NCBI GenBank assembly: GCA_009779975.1
Contig: WRAY01000002.1
Coordinates: 1 to 64,000, forward strand
Direction: 5' to 3'
Origin: Bacillota bacterium
Lineage (GTDB): Bacteria > Bacillota > Clostridia > Christensenellales > Pumilibacteraceae
Length of the DNA: 64,000 bases
The notes beneath the pieces are model-generated. The model did no database searches, was not told where the DNA came from, and was given only the letters and a program-made list of their open reading frames with translations. Both the position numbers and the translations under genes were made by a program. Shown here piece after piece: positions 1-7,299 of the stretch. How positions within the stretch are numbered: position 1 is the stretch's first letter; every line of letters begins with the position of its first letter.

Positions 1-1
1 A

Positions 2-1090
2 TTCCTTGCAGGCATGACAGCAGCAAGTTTGATGATTGTCTCAACGATTGCTGGTGCCCGAGCACGAGACTCGGGCGATAACTTTTGGGACGGCTTTGCC
101 AATCATATCCGAGACAACTGGGCAATGACTTTGGCGATAAGCGGTGTGATGATTATTGGCATGTTGGGAATTGGACTTGCGATTGGGGGTGTTGCGAAAG
201 CGGCGGGGAAAATAAAGAGCAAGATAGTTAATTTGAAGACATCAAAACCTCTATGTTTCGCTGAAGGTACATTGGTGCTTTGTAAAAACGAAAACGGAGA
301 AGAATGTCACAAGAAGATTGAGGACATTGAAGTAGGCGATTTAGTTTGGGCATTTAATGAGGAAACAGGCGAAAGTGACTGGAAACCTGTCAAGCAGTTG
401 TTTAGGAATGGAAAGCAGTTTAGCGGAAAATCGAATGAGGACATAGGTGAGGGTATGAAAGATTGGACAGGCATAACGATTAATGGAAAAGAAATCATAT
501 CCACTCCTGGTCATAAATACTATCTACCTTTCAACAATGAAAATCGCAACCCTAACGAAATTCACGAACATGCCGGTTACGAAGTTTTATCCGAAAAATG
601 GGTATCAGCACAAGATTTAAAAGTCGGTGATAAATTGTTGCTATCATGTGGAAATTATGGTATAGTAGAGAAAGTTCGGGCTATTCATTATGAAAAGCCA
701 CAGACAACTTATAACTTTGAAGTCGCTGATTTCCATACCTATTTTGTTGGTGAACAAAGTGTTTGTGTGCATAATAACGGACCGTGCCAAACACCTACTA
801 GTCAATTGAAGCATACAAATGGTAAAATTTTATACAATTCAGATTTCAGAAAATTGAAATCCGAAATTATGTCAGATGGAATTCGAGAAACAGTGAAAAT
901 AACGGAAGTAAACGGTTCAAAATACATTGTAGACGGTAATCATCGTGTTGCAATAGCAAAAAAACTAGGAATGAAAACAGTCCCGACTGAAATGGTAAAC
1001 CTACCCTATAAGGGTTTTACAACGCCAAGTAGTGTCATTGACGGACATATTGAATATTTAATGTGGCTGGAATTAGGAGGTAAATGGTAA
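2..1090 (+). CDS. Polymorphic toxin, 3' part: Hint domain plus ParB-like nuclease domain
   Basis: The reading frame is open to the left edge, so this is the C-terminal part of a longer secreted toxin. It has a hydrophobic stretch (about residues 40-62 counted from the internal ATG at 14). A Hint (intein-like) self-cleavage module follows, beginning near CFAEGTLV and closing at HTYFVGEQ...VHNN. The C-terminal 100 residues contain DGNHRVAIAKKLG, the DGxHR signature of ParB/Srx-like nuclease toxin domains. In polymorphic toxins the Hint module releases the C-terminal toxin tip. The overlapping downstream gene is the expected immunity gene. The domain order is seen directly; nuclease activity is inferred from the family. 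Confidence 0.8.
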   Translation, partial: FLAGMTAASLMIVSTIAGARARDSGDNFWDGFANHIRDNWAMTLAISGVMIIGMLGIGLAIGGVAKAAGKIKSKIVNLKTSKPLCFAEGTLVLCKNENGEECHKKIEDIEVGDLVWAFNEETGESDWKPVKQLFRNGKQFSGKSNEDIGEGMKDWTGITINGKEIISTPGHKYYLPFNNENRNPNEIHEHAGYEVLSEKWVSAQDLKVGDKLLLSCGNYGIVEKVRAIHYEKPQTTYNFEVADFHTYFVGEQSVCVHNNGPCQTPTSQLKHTNGKILYNSDFRKLKSEIMSDGIRETVKITEVNGSKYIVDGNHRVAIAKKLGMKTVPTEMVNLPYKGFTTPSSVIDGHIEYLMWLELGGKW

Positions 1091-1575
1091 TGGCTGTATG
1101 GCAATTTGCTTTTTATTTAATCAAAAAAGAAAATGTTAATCTCTTTGACGAGTCAAAACCGTGGGGCGAAGGCAAAAACGAAGAGTTATTAGCATGGCAT
1201 ATTAACGAAATAAAACAAGAGTCAATTCAAAAAATTGCTGAAATTTTGCCGATTGAAAAAAGTTGGTCTAATGACATTAAGCAATATGGTAAAATTGACG
1301 AGACTTGTATTGAAATTTCTTTGGACGACATGGCAAAATACTGTATTCGTGTTAGACTTGATATGAGAAGTCTTAGCAGGGAGTTGTTACGCAAAATAAT
1401 ATGCTTTATTCAATCTAACAATGCTGATATTGTCTATTGCTTCGAGAATAAATGTTATCAAGCAGATGAAGAAACCTTGTTGCGACTGATTAAAAATTCT
1501 AATGCCTATAAATTTTGTGAAGACCCCGTAGGGTTTTTGACAAGTCTAGATAATCTCGATAATGTGACGCATTGA
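1090..1575 (+). CDS. Candidate immunity protein for the upstream toxin
   Basis: A 162-residue acidic cytosolic protein starting MAVWQFAFYLIKK, an opening seen in several toxin-immunity proteins. Its start overlaps the toxin stop (TAATG). An ATG six bases upstream at 1084 is also in frame, but AGGAGG at 1075-1080 sits only 3 bases before that one and 9 before 1090, so 1090 is preferred. No catalytic motif or membrane segment is visible. The role rests on position, size and coupling to the toxin gene, not on a recognised domain. Confidence 0.65.
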   Translation: MAVWQFAFYLIKKENVNLFDESKPWGEGKNEELLAWHINEIKQESIQKIAEILPIEKSWSNDIKQYGKIDETCIEISLDDMAKYCIRVRLDMRSLSRELLRKIICFIQSNNADIVYCFENKCYQADEETLLRLIKNSNAYKFCEDPVGFLTSLDNLDNVTH

Positions 1576-1590
1576 TTTAAAATTTTTATT

Positions 1591-1628
1591 GAAAACGCTC
1601 ATATTCTAATTAGGATATGAGCGTTTTC
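1591..1628 (+). terminator. Hairpin terminator after the toxin/immunity pair
   Basis: A 14-bp perfect stem (GAAAACGCTCATAT with ATATGAGCGTTTTC) lies 16 bases after the immunity stop codon, followed by a short T-rich stretch. Confidence 0.7.
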
Positions 1629-1760
1629 ATATAATCAACCTCGAACAAACATAATCTGCCGATATTTCTTGTTGTTATACAATAATAATTGCAGTAAAAA
1701 TTATGGATCATAATTCAATAATATGTTCCAAGCAAAGAGATTAGATTATAGAACAATAAA

Positions 1761-1800
1761 AATAATATCCTGTAAAAAATTTTTACAGGTTATTATTTTT
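1761..1800 (+). terminator. Second long inverted repeat in the 1576-1931 gap
   Basis: An 18-bp imperfect inverted repeat (AATAATATCCTGTAAAAA paired with its complement, one mismatch) ends in TTATTTTT. It could terminate in either direction. The rest of the 1576-1931 gap shows no gene. Confidence 0.5.
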
Positions 1801-1931
1801 GTATTTGTTATGTTCAATCAATCAAACAATTCTTTGGTACGGATTCAAGCATTTCGAACGCTTGAACAATTTTAATATTTTTGTTATTCTAATTTCACAA
1901 CTATTTGTTAATAATAGTTGCGGAGGACATA

Positions 1932-2321
1932 ATGAAAATAGAGTTTACAGATAACGAAATTGGTACATTGATAGAACTTGCATATTTGGGAAACTGGTTG
2001 GTGAATTCGACCAAACTTTCTAATGATAGAATTAATAAATACGACACATTGTTTGACAAAATTTTATCAATGCAAAAAAGCGGAGTTGAACAATATGAAT
2101 ATAAAGAGGAATTGCATGACAGATTGAATGAAATCATAAAACAGTTTGAAGCAGATATTTTGCCTTCAATTGTTGCGAAAGCATATGCAGATTTTTTATA
2201 TCCAAATGAATTAGGCTCTATCAAACAAATTGCATCTCGCAAAAAAATCCGTGAATTATGTGAAAAAGAATTGAGAACAAATGGATTTAAAAATGTTAAA
2301 ATTGATATTTCAGAGGAATAG
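1932..2321 (+). CDS. Hypothetical small helical protein
   Basis: 129 residues, starting MKIEFTDNEIG with GGAGG five bases before the ATG; an in-frame upstream start at 1905 lacks a ribosome site. The protein is mostly helical, acidic and soluble, without a recognised motif. A long reverse-strand frame covers the same DNA but has no ribosome site and a low-complexity translation, so the forward gene is preferred. It lies between the toxin/immunity pair and the tail module; the context suggests accessory DNA but gives no function. Confidence 0.6.
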   Translation: MKIEFTDNEIGTLIELAYLGNWLVNSTKLSNDRINKYDTLFDKILSMQKSGVEQYEYKEELHDRLNEIIKQFEADILPSIVAKAYADFLYPNELGSIKQIASRKKIRELCEKELRTNGFKNVKIDISEE

Positions 2322-2360
2322 AAAAAGACGCATTTTTCAGTCGAAATAGTATGATATAAT
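2322..2360 (+). promoter_or_regulatory. Promoter with a 16-bp element repeated at 15280
   Basis: AAAAAGACGCATTTTT (2322-2337) overlaps the -35 position. Seventeen bases later comes an extended -10, TGATATAAT (TATAAT at 2355-2360). The identical 16-mer with the same 17-base spacing to a -10 recurs at 15280-15318. Shared regulation is inferred. Confidence 0.55.
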
Positions 2361-2369
2361 ATATGAATG

Positions 2370-2398
2370 TTGACAAAAATGATTATATCTGCTATAAT
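2370..2398 (+). promoter_or_regulatory. Consensus sigma-A promoter
   Basis: TTGACA at 2370-2375, a 17-base spacer and TATAAT at 2393-2398, preceded by TGC. This is a perfect vegetative promoter and would start the transcript carrying the 25-residue peptide gene. Confidence 0.8.
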
Positions 2399-2422
2399 AA
2401 AAAATAAATAAAAATTACGCTT

Positions 2423-2465
2423 GCATAAGGGTACCCTTATGCTTTTACTTATTACATAAGTAAAA
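2423..2465 (+). other. Two adjacent perfect palindromes in the peptide leader
   Basis: A 20-bp perfect palindrome (GCATAAGGG... at 2423-2442) abuts a second perfect inverted repeat (TTTTACTTAT, 3-base loop, ATAAGTAAAA at 2443-2465). Both lie about 25-60 bases downstream of the consensus promoter, so they are in the leader RNA or act as operators. Confidence 0.65.
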
Positions 2466-2593
2466 AAGTCTTGATTAATAATCAAAAAGAAGATATAAGA
2501 AATGATGCAAAAAAGATATAAAAAGACAACTAAAAAACTTTATGAGGCTACAATGTGGCTTTCCATTGTGTTAAAGACGCAAAGAGAGGTGCT

Positions 2594-2671
2594 ATGTCAA
2601 AATTACCCTACAGTCTAGCTATAATTATTGTGCTGATGATTACAACAGATCTTTTAGTCATAGTTTTATAA
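2594..2671 (+). CDS. 25-residue hydrophobic peptide, type I toxin-like
   Basis: A short reading frame, MSKLPYSLAIIIVLMITT followed by DLLVIVL, forms one nearly complete membrane helix. AGAGAGG lies just before the ATG. It sits in a compact transcription unit: a perfect promoter about 195 bases upstream, palindromic leader, peptide, and a 14-bp terminator whose stem begins at the last base of the stop codon. Small membrane peptide, long structured leader and immediate terminator match the layout of Bacillota type I toxin genes. No antisense promoter was identified, and the peptide does not match a family I can name. It could also be a small holin-like or regulatory membrane peptide. Confidence 0.55.
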   Translation: MSKLPYSLAIIIVLMITTDLLVIVL

Positions 2672-2716
2672 TGCCTGCTTGTCAAAGATAATTTCAATGA
2701 CAAGCGGGCATTTTTT
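2671..2716 (+). terminator. Strong terminator after the hydrophobic peptide
   Basis: A 14-bp stem with one G-U pair (ATGCCTGCTTGTCA with TGACAAGCGGGCAT) is followed by six T residues. Confidence 0.9.
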
Positions 2717-2787
2717 ATTGTTTGGTTTGGAGCTTTCATCATTTTTTGGTGAGAGCTCTTTTCAAAAAAATACAAAAGGAGAAAAAA

Positions 2788-3174
2788 ATGAAAAAAGAAA
2801 CAACTAAAAAATGGTTGAGGCAAGTAACGTTCACAGATGTTGAGTTGGAATCTAAGGCAAAAGAACTTACATTCATATGTAATCTTAGGGTGGGATTGAT
2901 GTATGCCTCTGAATCAATTCGCGAAATTGTCGAGAATATTATTGTAAAACTTAACAATGAGATTGAAATGCTATTGCGACGAAGAAATAAAATAACAGAT
3001 ACCATAGCAAAAGTCGAGTCACAAGAAATGAAGGTTGTCTTAGAGCAGCGATATATTCATGACGAAAGCATTAGTACAATAGCAAAAAGAATCAATTATT
3101 CTCCACGCCAAACAAAAAGACTTATGGAATCAGCAATTGATGAGGTTATAGAGAGTAGAGAAGAAGAACAATAA
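2788..3174 (+). CDS. Phage regulator with sigma-region-4-like helix-turn-helix
   Basis: 128 residues. The start at 2788 follows AAAAGGAG; a longer frame from 2722 lacks a ribosome site. The central part is helical, and the C-terminus reads VVLEQRYIHDESISTIAKRINYSPRQTKRLMESAI. That is the recognition-helix layout of region 4 of sigma factors and of ArpU/RinA/DUF1492-type late regulators of Bacillota phages. It stands directly upstream of the tail genes, so it probably switches them on. Two similar regulators lie at 15322-16172. Confidence 0.75.
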   Translation: MKKETTKKWLRQVTFTDVELESKAKELTFICNLRVGLMYASESIREIVENIIVKLNNEIEMLLRRRNKITDTIAKVESQEMKVVLEQRYIHDESISTIAKRINYSPRQTKRLMESAIDEVIESREEEQ

Positions 3175-3192
3175 ATTAAAAGTTGTCCAAAA

Positions 3193-3208
3193 TGTCACCT
3201 TTTGTCAC
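3193..3208 (+). promoter_or_regulatory. Tandem TGTCAC half-sites after the regulator gene
   Basis: Two TGTCAC copies are spaced exactly 10 bases apart (3193 and 3203), about 40 bases before the -10-like stretch TGCTACACTATAT at 3241-3253. This could be the binding site for the late activator encoded just upstream. The function is inferred from position only. Confidence 0.35.
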
Positions 3209-3382
3209 TAGCAAAGCATTTCTGCGAGTGGTTAATTTTGTGCTACACTATATAAAAAATATGATTATTCTTAAAAACTTTCTTTTAAATTTATTTTGAC
3301 AGAAATGCTAAAAAATAATTAAAGGTAATATGCTTGAGTTCTTTATATTTTCACAGTAGTGAAAAGTATTGATATTATGCCA

Positions 3383-3421
3383 GATGTGCGCTGAAAGCAC
3401 ATCATGCGCAGACAGACTGCG
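3383..3421 (+). other. Two small hairpins in the leader of the tail operon
   Basis: GATGTGC/GCACATC (7-bp stem, 3383-3403) and CGCAG/CTGCG (5-bp stem, 3407-3421) precede the GGAGG of the next gene. The rest of the 3175-3438 gap is AT-rich and holds no gene. Confidence 0.45.
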
Positions 3422-3438
3422 ATAACAACTGGAGGATT

Positions 3439-3912
3439 ATGGATGATTTGACAAAAAAACAAGGCAAAGGCACATTATCGTCCAAGAAAACAAAGTCAAG
3501 CGAAGGTAGAGAAACTATTATGATACCTAAGCATAGGTTTGACTGCGTGAGTTTTTGTTTAAAGGAAACTAAACAATCTTTGCTTGAAAAATCTCTTGAA
3601 AATGATATTGCAAGAGTTGAGATAGTAGAGTTGAAAATTGCTTTATTAAAATCAAAGGCGGAGACAGTTCTTGCTTTACATAGGGCAAAGAATTTGAAAG
3701 CGGTTTTAGCATTGATTGATTTTGATGTTTTGAGTTTGCAGGATGGAGTCGTTGTGGGACTGGATCAACAAATTGAAAAAATCAAGGAAGAAAATGAATA
3801 TTTATTTGGACAAATGGAAGAAACAAACTATGTTCTTGTTCCTGTCAAAGCGAATGACGCACTGAATAAGTCCATAACCGATTATGTTACCAAGAGGAGA
3901 AAACTCAAATGA
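3439..3912 (+). CDS. Uncharacterised phage-module protein
   Basis: 157 residues; GGAGG sits just before the ATG. The lysine-rich N-terminus (about residues 1-25) is followed by long helices, probably a coiled coil (LLEKSLENDIARVEIVELKI) and a C-terminal basic tail. The stop overlaps the next gene's start (ATGA), so it belongs to the same operon. Its position before the tail completion protein is where head-tail connector or minor structural genes sit, but no family is recognised. Confidence 0.6.
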   Translation: MDDLTKKQGKGTLSSKKTKSSEGRETIMIPKHRFDCVSFCLKETKQSLLEKSLENDIARVEIVELKIALLKSKAETVLALHRAKNLKAVLALIDFDVLSLQDGVVVGLDQQIEKIKEENEYLFGQMEETNYVLVPVKANDALNKSITDYVTKRRKLK

Positions 3913-4271
3913 GTGTAATAAGAAATGTAGTAGATATTCTAAGAAATGAAGCCTTGGGTGTGACTTTTGAAGCGGGAAAATATCCTGAAAGCACATCTCA
4001 AGTCAGCGGAAAAGTAGTTTTTGCTGGTGGCATGGGAGTGTCTGAATATGATAAGCCAAGAAATGTCATGGGTGGAGATGTTCTTAGAGCAGAGGCGTTC
4101 AAAGTTGTTTTGCGCGGAACGAATTATATTCAACTTGAAGAGATATTGACAAAAGCAAAAATCGCACTCAGAAATGCTGGATATCATCAACTTAGCGGAC
4201 TAGAACACATTGAGCCAAAAGAGGATGGATTGTTGCAACTAGCAATAACATTCAAATCAACAAAACAATAA
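3909..4271 (+). CDS. Minor capsid / tail-completion-like protein
   Basis: 120 residues, start overlapping the previous stop by four bases. The fold pattern (an N-terminal helix DILRNEALG, then a central VVLRGTNYIQLEEILTKAK segment and a final strand LLQLAITFKS) resembles tail terminator/minor capsid proteins that cap the tail tube. Such genes usually lie directly before the tail-tube gene, as here. The assignment is by size, order and pattern; there are no catalytic residues to check. Confidence 0.55.
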   Translation: MSVIRNVVDILRNEALGVTFEAGKYPESTSQVSGKVVFAGGMGVSEYDKPRNVMGGDVLRAEAFKVVLRGTNYIQLEEILTKAKIALRNAGYHQLSGLEHIEPKEDGLLQLAITFKSTKQ

Positions 4272-4313
4272 AAAACTTTAATCATAAGACCATATATGAG
4301 AAGTCAAGCGGAT

Positions 4314-4343
4314 AAAGGGGGTCTCCGTAGCACCCCCCCCTTT
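4314..4343 (+). other. G-run/C-run hairpin before the tail-tube gene
   Basis: AAAGGGGG (4314-4321) pairs with CCCCCTTT (4336-4343), and the C run is eight long, unusual in this AT-rich DNA. No T run follows, so it is not a standard terminator. It may be an mRNA processing or stability element, and the homopolymer could be prone to slippage. Confidence 0.5.
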
Positions 4344-4391
4344 CAAAAACGAATAAATCAAAAAATAAATCTATTAGGAGATTATAAAAAA

Positions 4392-4817
4392 ATGAGTACA
4401 ATTTATACAGGTGTAACAGGAAAAGTTACAATAGGTGGCGAAGTTGCCTATATCAGCAATTGGAGCGTAGAGTCTACAAGAGAAATCGTAGAAGTTCCAG
4501 AATTGGGCAAAAAATTTAAACAAAAAGTAGCAGGACAAGCAAATTGGACTGCAAGTGCAGACGGCACAGTTTGCTTTGGTAGCGATGGCATTTCAGGACA
4601 TAAAAATTTATTTGATGCCATGAATGATGGCACAAGAGTTAAATGCGAATTTTTCTTGCTTGACCCAGCTAAAGCAAAAGGCATGGCTGCGGTTAAATTT
4701 GATGGTTTAGCTCTTATAGAGTCGCTTAGCGTGGATTTGTCTGCGGAAGACAAGGGTAACATTAGCATCAGCGTAAGCGGGTGTGGTTCTTTAGGTTTCC
4801 CAGGTAAGACCATCTAA
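4392..4817 (+). CDS. Major tail (tube) protein
   Basis: 141 residues from the ATG at 4392, which follows TAGGAG. It has a strand-rich pattern beginning YTGVTGKVTIGG..VAYISNW, typical of siphophage tail-tube subunits, and ends in ISISVSGCGSLGF. It polymerises around the tape measure to make the tail tube. A paralogue with the same pattern lies at 11348. A short frame just after the stop encodes a Gly/Asp-rich stretch (about 4820-4894), possibly a lost or frameshifted extension. Confidence 0.8.
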   Translation: MSTIYTGVTGKVTIGGEVAYISNWSVESTREIVEVPELGKKFKQKVAGQANWTASADGTVCFGSDGISGHKNLFDAMNDGTRVKCEFFLLDPAKAKGMAAVKFDGLALIESLSVDLSAEDKGNISISVSGCGSLGFPGKTI

Positions 4818-5000
4818 TAAAAAAACCGCCATACACTCCAGTAGGCAGAGGTGATAGTGATGCTGGTAATGGTGGTTATGATGACGATTATTAACAAACA
4901 GGCTTATAGCTTTGTGCCATTAAACAAGGCTATTTATGAAATCTAATCGGGCATGACCGAAAAGACTTCTGCAACAAATAAACATTTGGAGAAAAAAATT

Positions 5001-5363
5001 ATGCAAATCAAATTAGACAAAGAATACGAAGTAAAGACTACTTTGGGCACGATTCGTGAGATAGAAAAAAGTTTTAATAAACCATTTATTGAAGTAATAA
5101 ATTCTGCTGTTTCTATGAAAGTAGACGAGCAAATCAAATTGCTTTTTGCTGGCGTAAAGAAAGCGAATCCAAGTCTAGATATAAAAGAGTTTAATGACTT
5201 ATGCGATGATTACATTAGCATGGGTGCGTTAATGGAATATTTGGAGCAGTATATTTTCGCACTGCAATATCCTGGCATGACAGAGCAGGAGGTGCAAGAA
5301 AAGATTGAAAAAAAGTTATTGAAGCACCGCAAGATAGAAAAAGCAGTGGGCAAGATAAGCTAG
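5001..5363 (+). CDS. Tail assembly chaperone, short (gpG-like) form
   Basis: 120 residues. The start at 5001 follows GGAG; a frame start at 4953 lacks a ribosome site. It is a helical protein between tail tube and tape measure, the position of phage lambda gpG and its equivalents. Near its end, reading frame 0 contains A AAA AAG at 5309-5315, and the -1 frame opens right there and continues to 5677. The short chaperone is the normal product; a minority should be the frameshifted fusion. Both chaperone forms recruit tube subunits onto the tape measure and leave the final tail. Confidence 0.8.
   Translation: MQIKLDKEYEVKTTLGTIREIEKSFNKPFIEVINSAVSMKVDEQIKLLFAGVKKANPSLDIKEFNDLCDDYISMGALMEYLEQYIFALQYPGMTEQEVQEKIEKKLLKHRKIEKAVGKIS
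5309..5315 (+). promoter_or_regulatory. Programmed -1 frameshift site (A AAA AAG)
   Basis: The heptamer is in the X XXY YYZ phase relative to the chaperone frame. The stop codon that closes the -1 frame (TGA at 5306-5308) ends one base before the slip, so the fusion frame opens precisely at this point. Confidence 0.75.
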
Positions 5364-5677
5364 ATGGTTTTGATTGGGAGGCCATTATAAAATCAGGTGG
5401 ACTTGCGGGGCTTAGACCAAGTGATGTTTGGGAGATTGAGTTGTGGGAGTTTAATGCTTACATGGCGTCTTACGAGGAAAAACAAAAAGCAGAAGTCTCT
5501 AACGCAATTTTAATAGGATATTATGCTTCTTATTATATTAATGGTGGGAAAAAAACTAAAAATCCGAATGATCTTATACAACAGATAAACAACAAAAATA
5601 AAACTACTAAGCAGTCTTTAGAGGATGGGCTTATGGATATTGAAAAGTTAAGAGAATTTGAAAAATTAGCAAAATAG
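5315..5677 (+). CDS. Tail chaperone extension (gpT part of gpG-T fusion), reached by -1 frameshift
   Basis: About 120 codons in the -1 frame after the slippery site, continuing through GFDWEAIIKSGGLAGLRPSDVWEIE and ending in a helical, Lys-rich segment. The only nearby initiation codon is a TTG at 5441 in the middle of the conserved-looking region, without a ribosome site. Translation by frameshift from the upstream gene is therefore the sound reading. It matches the gpG-gpGT arrangement between tube and tape-measure genes of siphophages. Confidence 0.75.
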   Translation, partial: VIEAPQDRKSSGQDKLDGFDWEAIIKSGGLAGLRPSDVWEIELWEFNAYMASYEEKQKAEVSNAILIGYYASYYINGGKKTKNPNDLIQQINNKNKTTKQSLEDGLMDIEKLREFEKLAK

Positions 5678-5701
5678 CAAATATTGCAAAATGGAGAAAA
5701 C

Positions 5702-6817
5702 ATGACTTATCAGGAAATTGAAAATCTAAATGTAGCGAAGAAAAAGCTGCAAATTATAACGGAAGCCGTATCAGAAAGCATGGCTATCACTGAGGAGCGA
5801 TTCTATTTTTTAACGCAAGCATCAATTGCATTGAGTGATGCTGTATTTTATGTTAATGAAGAAATGGCTATGACCTATGAGCGTTTATATGACCTTAAAG
5901 ATGCTCTCTATGAAACCACAGTTAAGGTTGAAGATTACGCTTATGCTTGGGATAGTGCCAATTATGAGTTAGAGAGAAATATAGGGCTTATGGAAGAGGG
6001 AGTTGAGATTGGAGATGAGTATAAAAATAGTCTTAAAGAAAAAACAAAACTTACGGACAAATATACAGCCGCAATTAATAGAAGCACAGCGGCTACAGTT
6101 GCAAATACGCTAGCTGGCGACATTAATAATATTTCGTCAGGTATTGGACTTGGGTTAAAAATTGCAAAGATAGGTGCTTCAGCAGTAGAGCAGACCATGA
6201 CTTGGGCTTGCACATCTGCAAATAAAGCTAACACATTATCGCTAGGTTTCAATAGTGGAGCATTAGTAAAAAATAAAATTGCTTTAATAGGCTCTACAAA
6301 AATGGCAACAGTTAGTGCTATTGCAACTTGGGCGCTGGTTGCAGCCTTGGCTGCGTCAATAATGCTAAAAACAATGGGTGCAGGTAGCGCATTAGTTATT
6401 GCCGCAAATATTACTGCAGGCACAACAAAAGCAAAAGGCAAGGGGATGACAATGGGTGCAGTAGCGGCTGGTGGAGCATTGGCTGGTATGATGGTAGGAG
6501 CAGCAATGGCAACAGGCGGTGTTGTTTCTGCGCCTACAGTAACATTAGTGGGAGAGGGCAGATATCCAGAAGCTGTAATCCCGCTAGGCAGTTCGCCACA
6601 GTTTTCTTCGATGAAGGAAGATATCGCGAATGCAGTTATTCAAGGCATGTTAGCAACTCAGAAGGCAAATATGTATGCTTCGCGTGGTGCAAATGTAGGG
6701 GAACAGAGCGAAGTCGTATTAAATATAGACGGAATGCGTTTGGCTAGAGTAATGCTGCCTAGAATTGAGAGTGAACAGCGCAGAACTGGACAGAATGTCG
6801 TAATTAGGGAGGTTTAG
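5702..6817 (+). CDS. Short tape measure protein
   Basis: 371 residues, start at 5702 with GGAG upstream. The N-terminal half is coiled coil, followed by hydrophobic, Ala/Gly-rich stretches (about residues 180-280). Then comes the signature end segment ATGGVVSAPTVTLVGEGRYPEAVIPL, typical of tape measure C-termini. It sets tail length and helps open the membrane. Siphophage tape measures are often 600-2000 residues, so this one is very short and implies a tail of only some tens of nanometres. Confidence 0.85.
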   Translation: MTYQEIENLNVAKKKLQIITEAVSESMAITEERFYFLTQASIALSDAVFYVNEEMAMTYERLYDLKDALYETTVKVEDYAYAWDSANYELERNIGLMEEGVEIGDEYKNSLKEKTKLTDKYTAAINRSTAATVANTLAGDINNISSGIGLGLKIAKIGASAVEQTMTWACTSANKANTLSLGFNSGALVKNKIALIGSTKMATVSAIATWALVAALAASIMLKTMGAGSALVIAANITAGTTKAKGKGMTMGAVAAGGALAGMMVGAAMATGGVVSAPTVTLVGEGRYPEAVIPLGSSPQFSSMKEDIANAVIQGMLATQKANMYASRGANVGEQSEVVLNIDGMRLARVMLPRIESEQRRTGQNVVIREV

Positions 6818-6821
6818 TAAA

Positions 6822-7289
6822 ATGTATTCAGAGAAAATTCAAAAACACTACCTAGAAGTAGGTGGTATAAAGTTTGATGATAGTGCTGGCGGATGTCCTA
6901 TTCCTTCGCAAATTATTCCGTCTTTGCAGCTGATTAAAAACACTGAGAGATCAATTGGTGGAAAATTGCATGTTGATATAGTTTCAAACAAGCAAAGGCT
7001 GCAAGTTGCATTTGATATTCTCAAGGATTTCCAAATGAAAAAAGTAATGGAAGTATTTGAAGTTGATAATGGAGAAATTAGTCCTGACGGATTGGATGTA
7101 AAATATTTTGATCTAAAAGAAGGAGAAACATCAGATTCAGTTGAGGCAAATCCACTTGTTCAAGTGACAGCAAATTCGCTTAGAGGGAAAACTCGGTATT
7201 TTGTTGTCGACTCTGTTAATTTTAACCCTATTGTTGCAGAGGAAGAAATCATTTGGCGCGATGTGATTGTAAATCTAATTGAGGTTTAG
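6822..7289 (+). CDS. Tail-tip associated phage protein
   Basis: 155 residues, four bases after the tape measure gene. Mixed alpha/beta without membrane segments or catalytic motifs; starts YSEKIQKHYLEVGGIKFDDSAGGCPIPSQI. Its place between tape measure and the large hub protein is that of distal-tail/baseplate wedge genes. The order supports a structural role; the family is not recognised. Confidence 0.6.
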   Translation: MYSEKIQKHYLEVGGIKFDDSAGGCPIPSQIIPSLQLIKNTERSIGGKLHVDIVSNKQRLQVAFDILKDFQMKKVMEVFEVDNGEISPDGLDVKYFDLKEGETSDSVEANPLVQVTANSLRGKTRYFVVDSVNFNPIVAEEEIIWRDVIVNLIEV

Positions 7290-7299
7290 AGGAGAAATT

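Noticed and set aside
1901-2485. 194-codon reverse-strand reading frame
   Set aside because: No ribosome site, low-complexity translation, and it overlaps a forward gene with good initiation signals as well as the promoters at 2322-2398.
5441-5677. Independent gene starting at TTG 5441
   Set aside because: The frame continues upstream to the slippery site and no ribosome site exists; it is the frameshift extension of the tail chaperone.
5962-6441. 159-codon reverse frame over the tape measure gene
   Set aside because: It is a shadow of Ala-rich coding sequence with no start signals.
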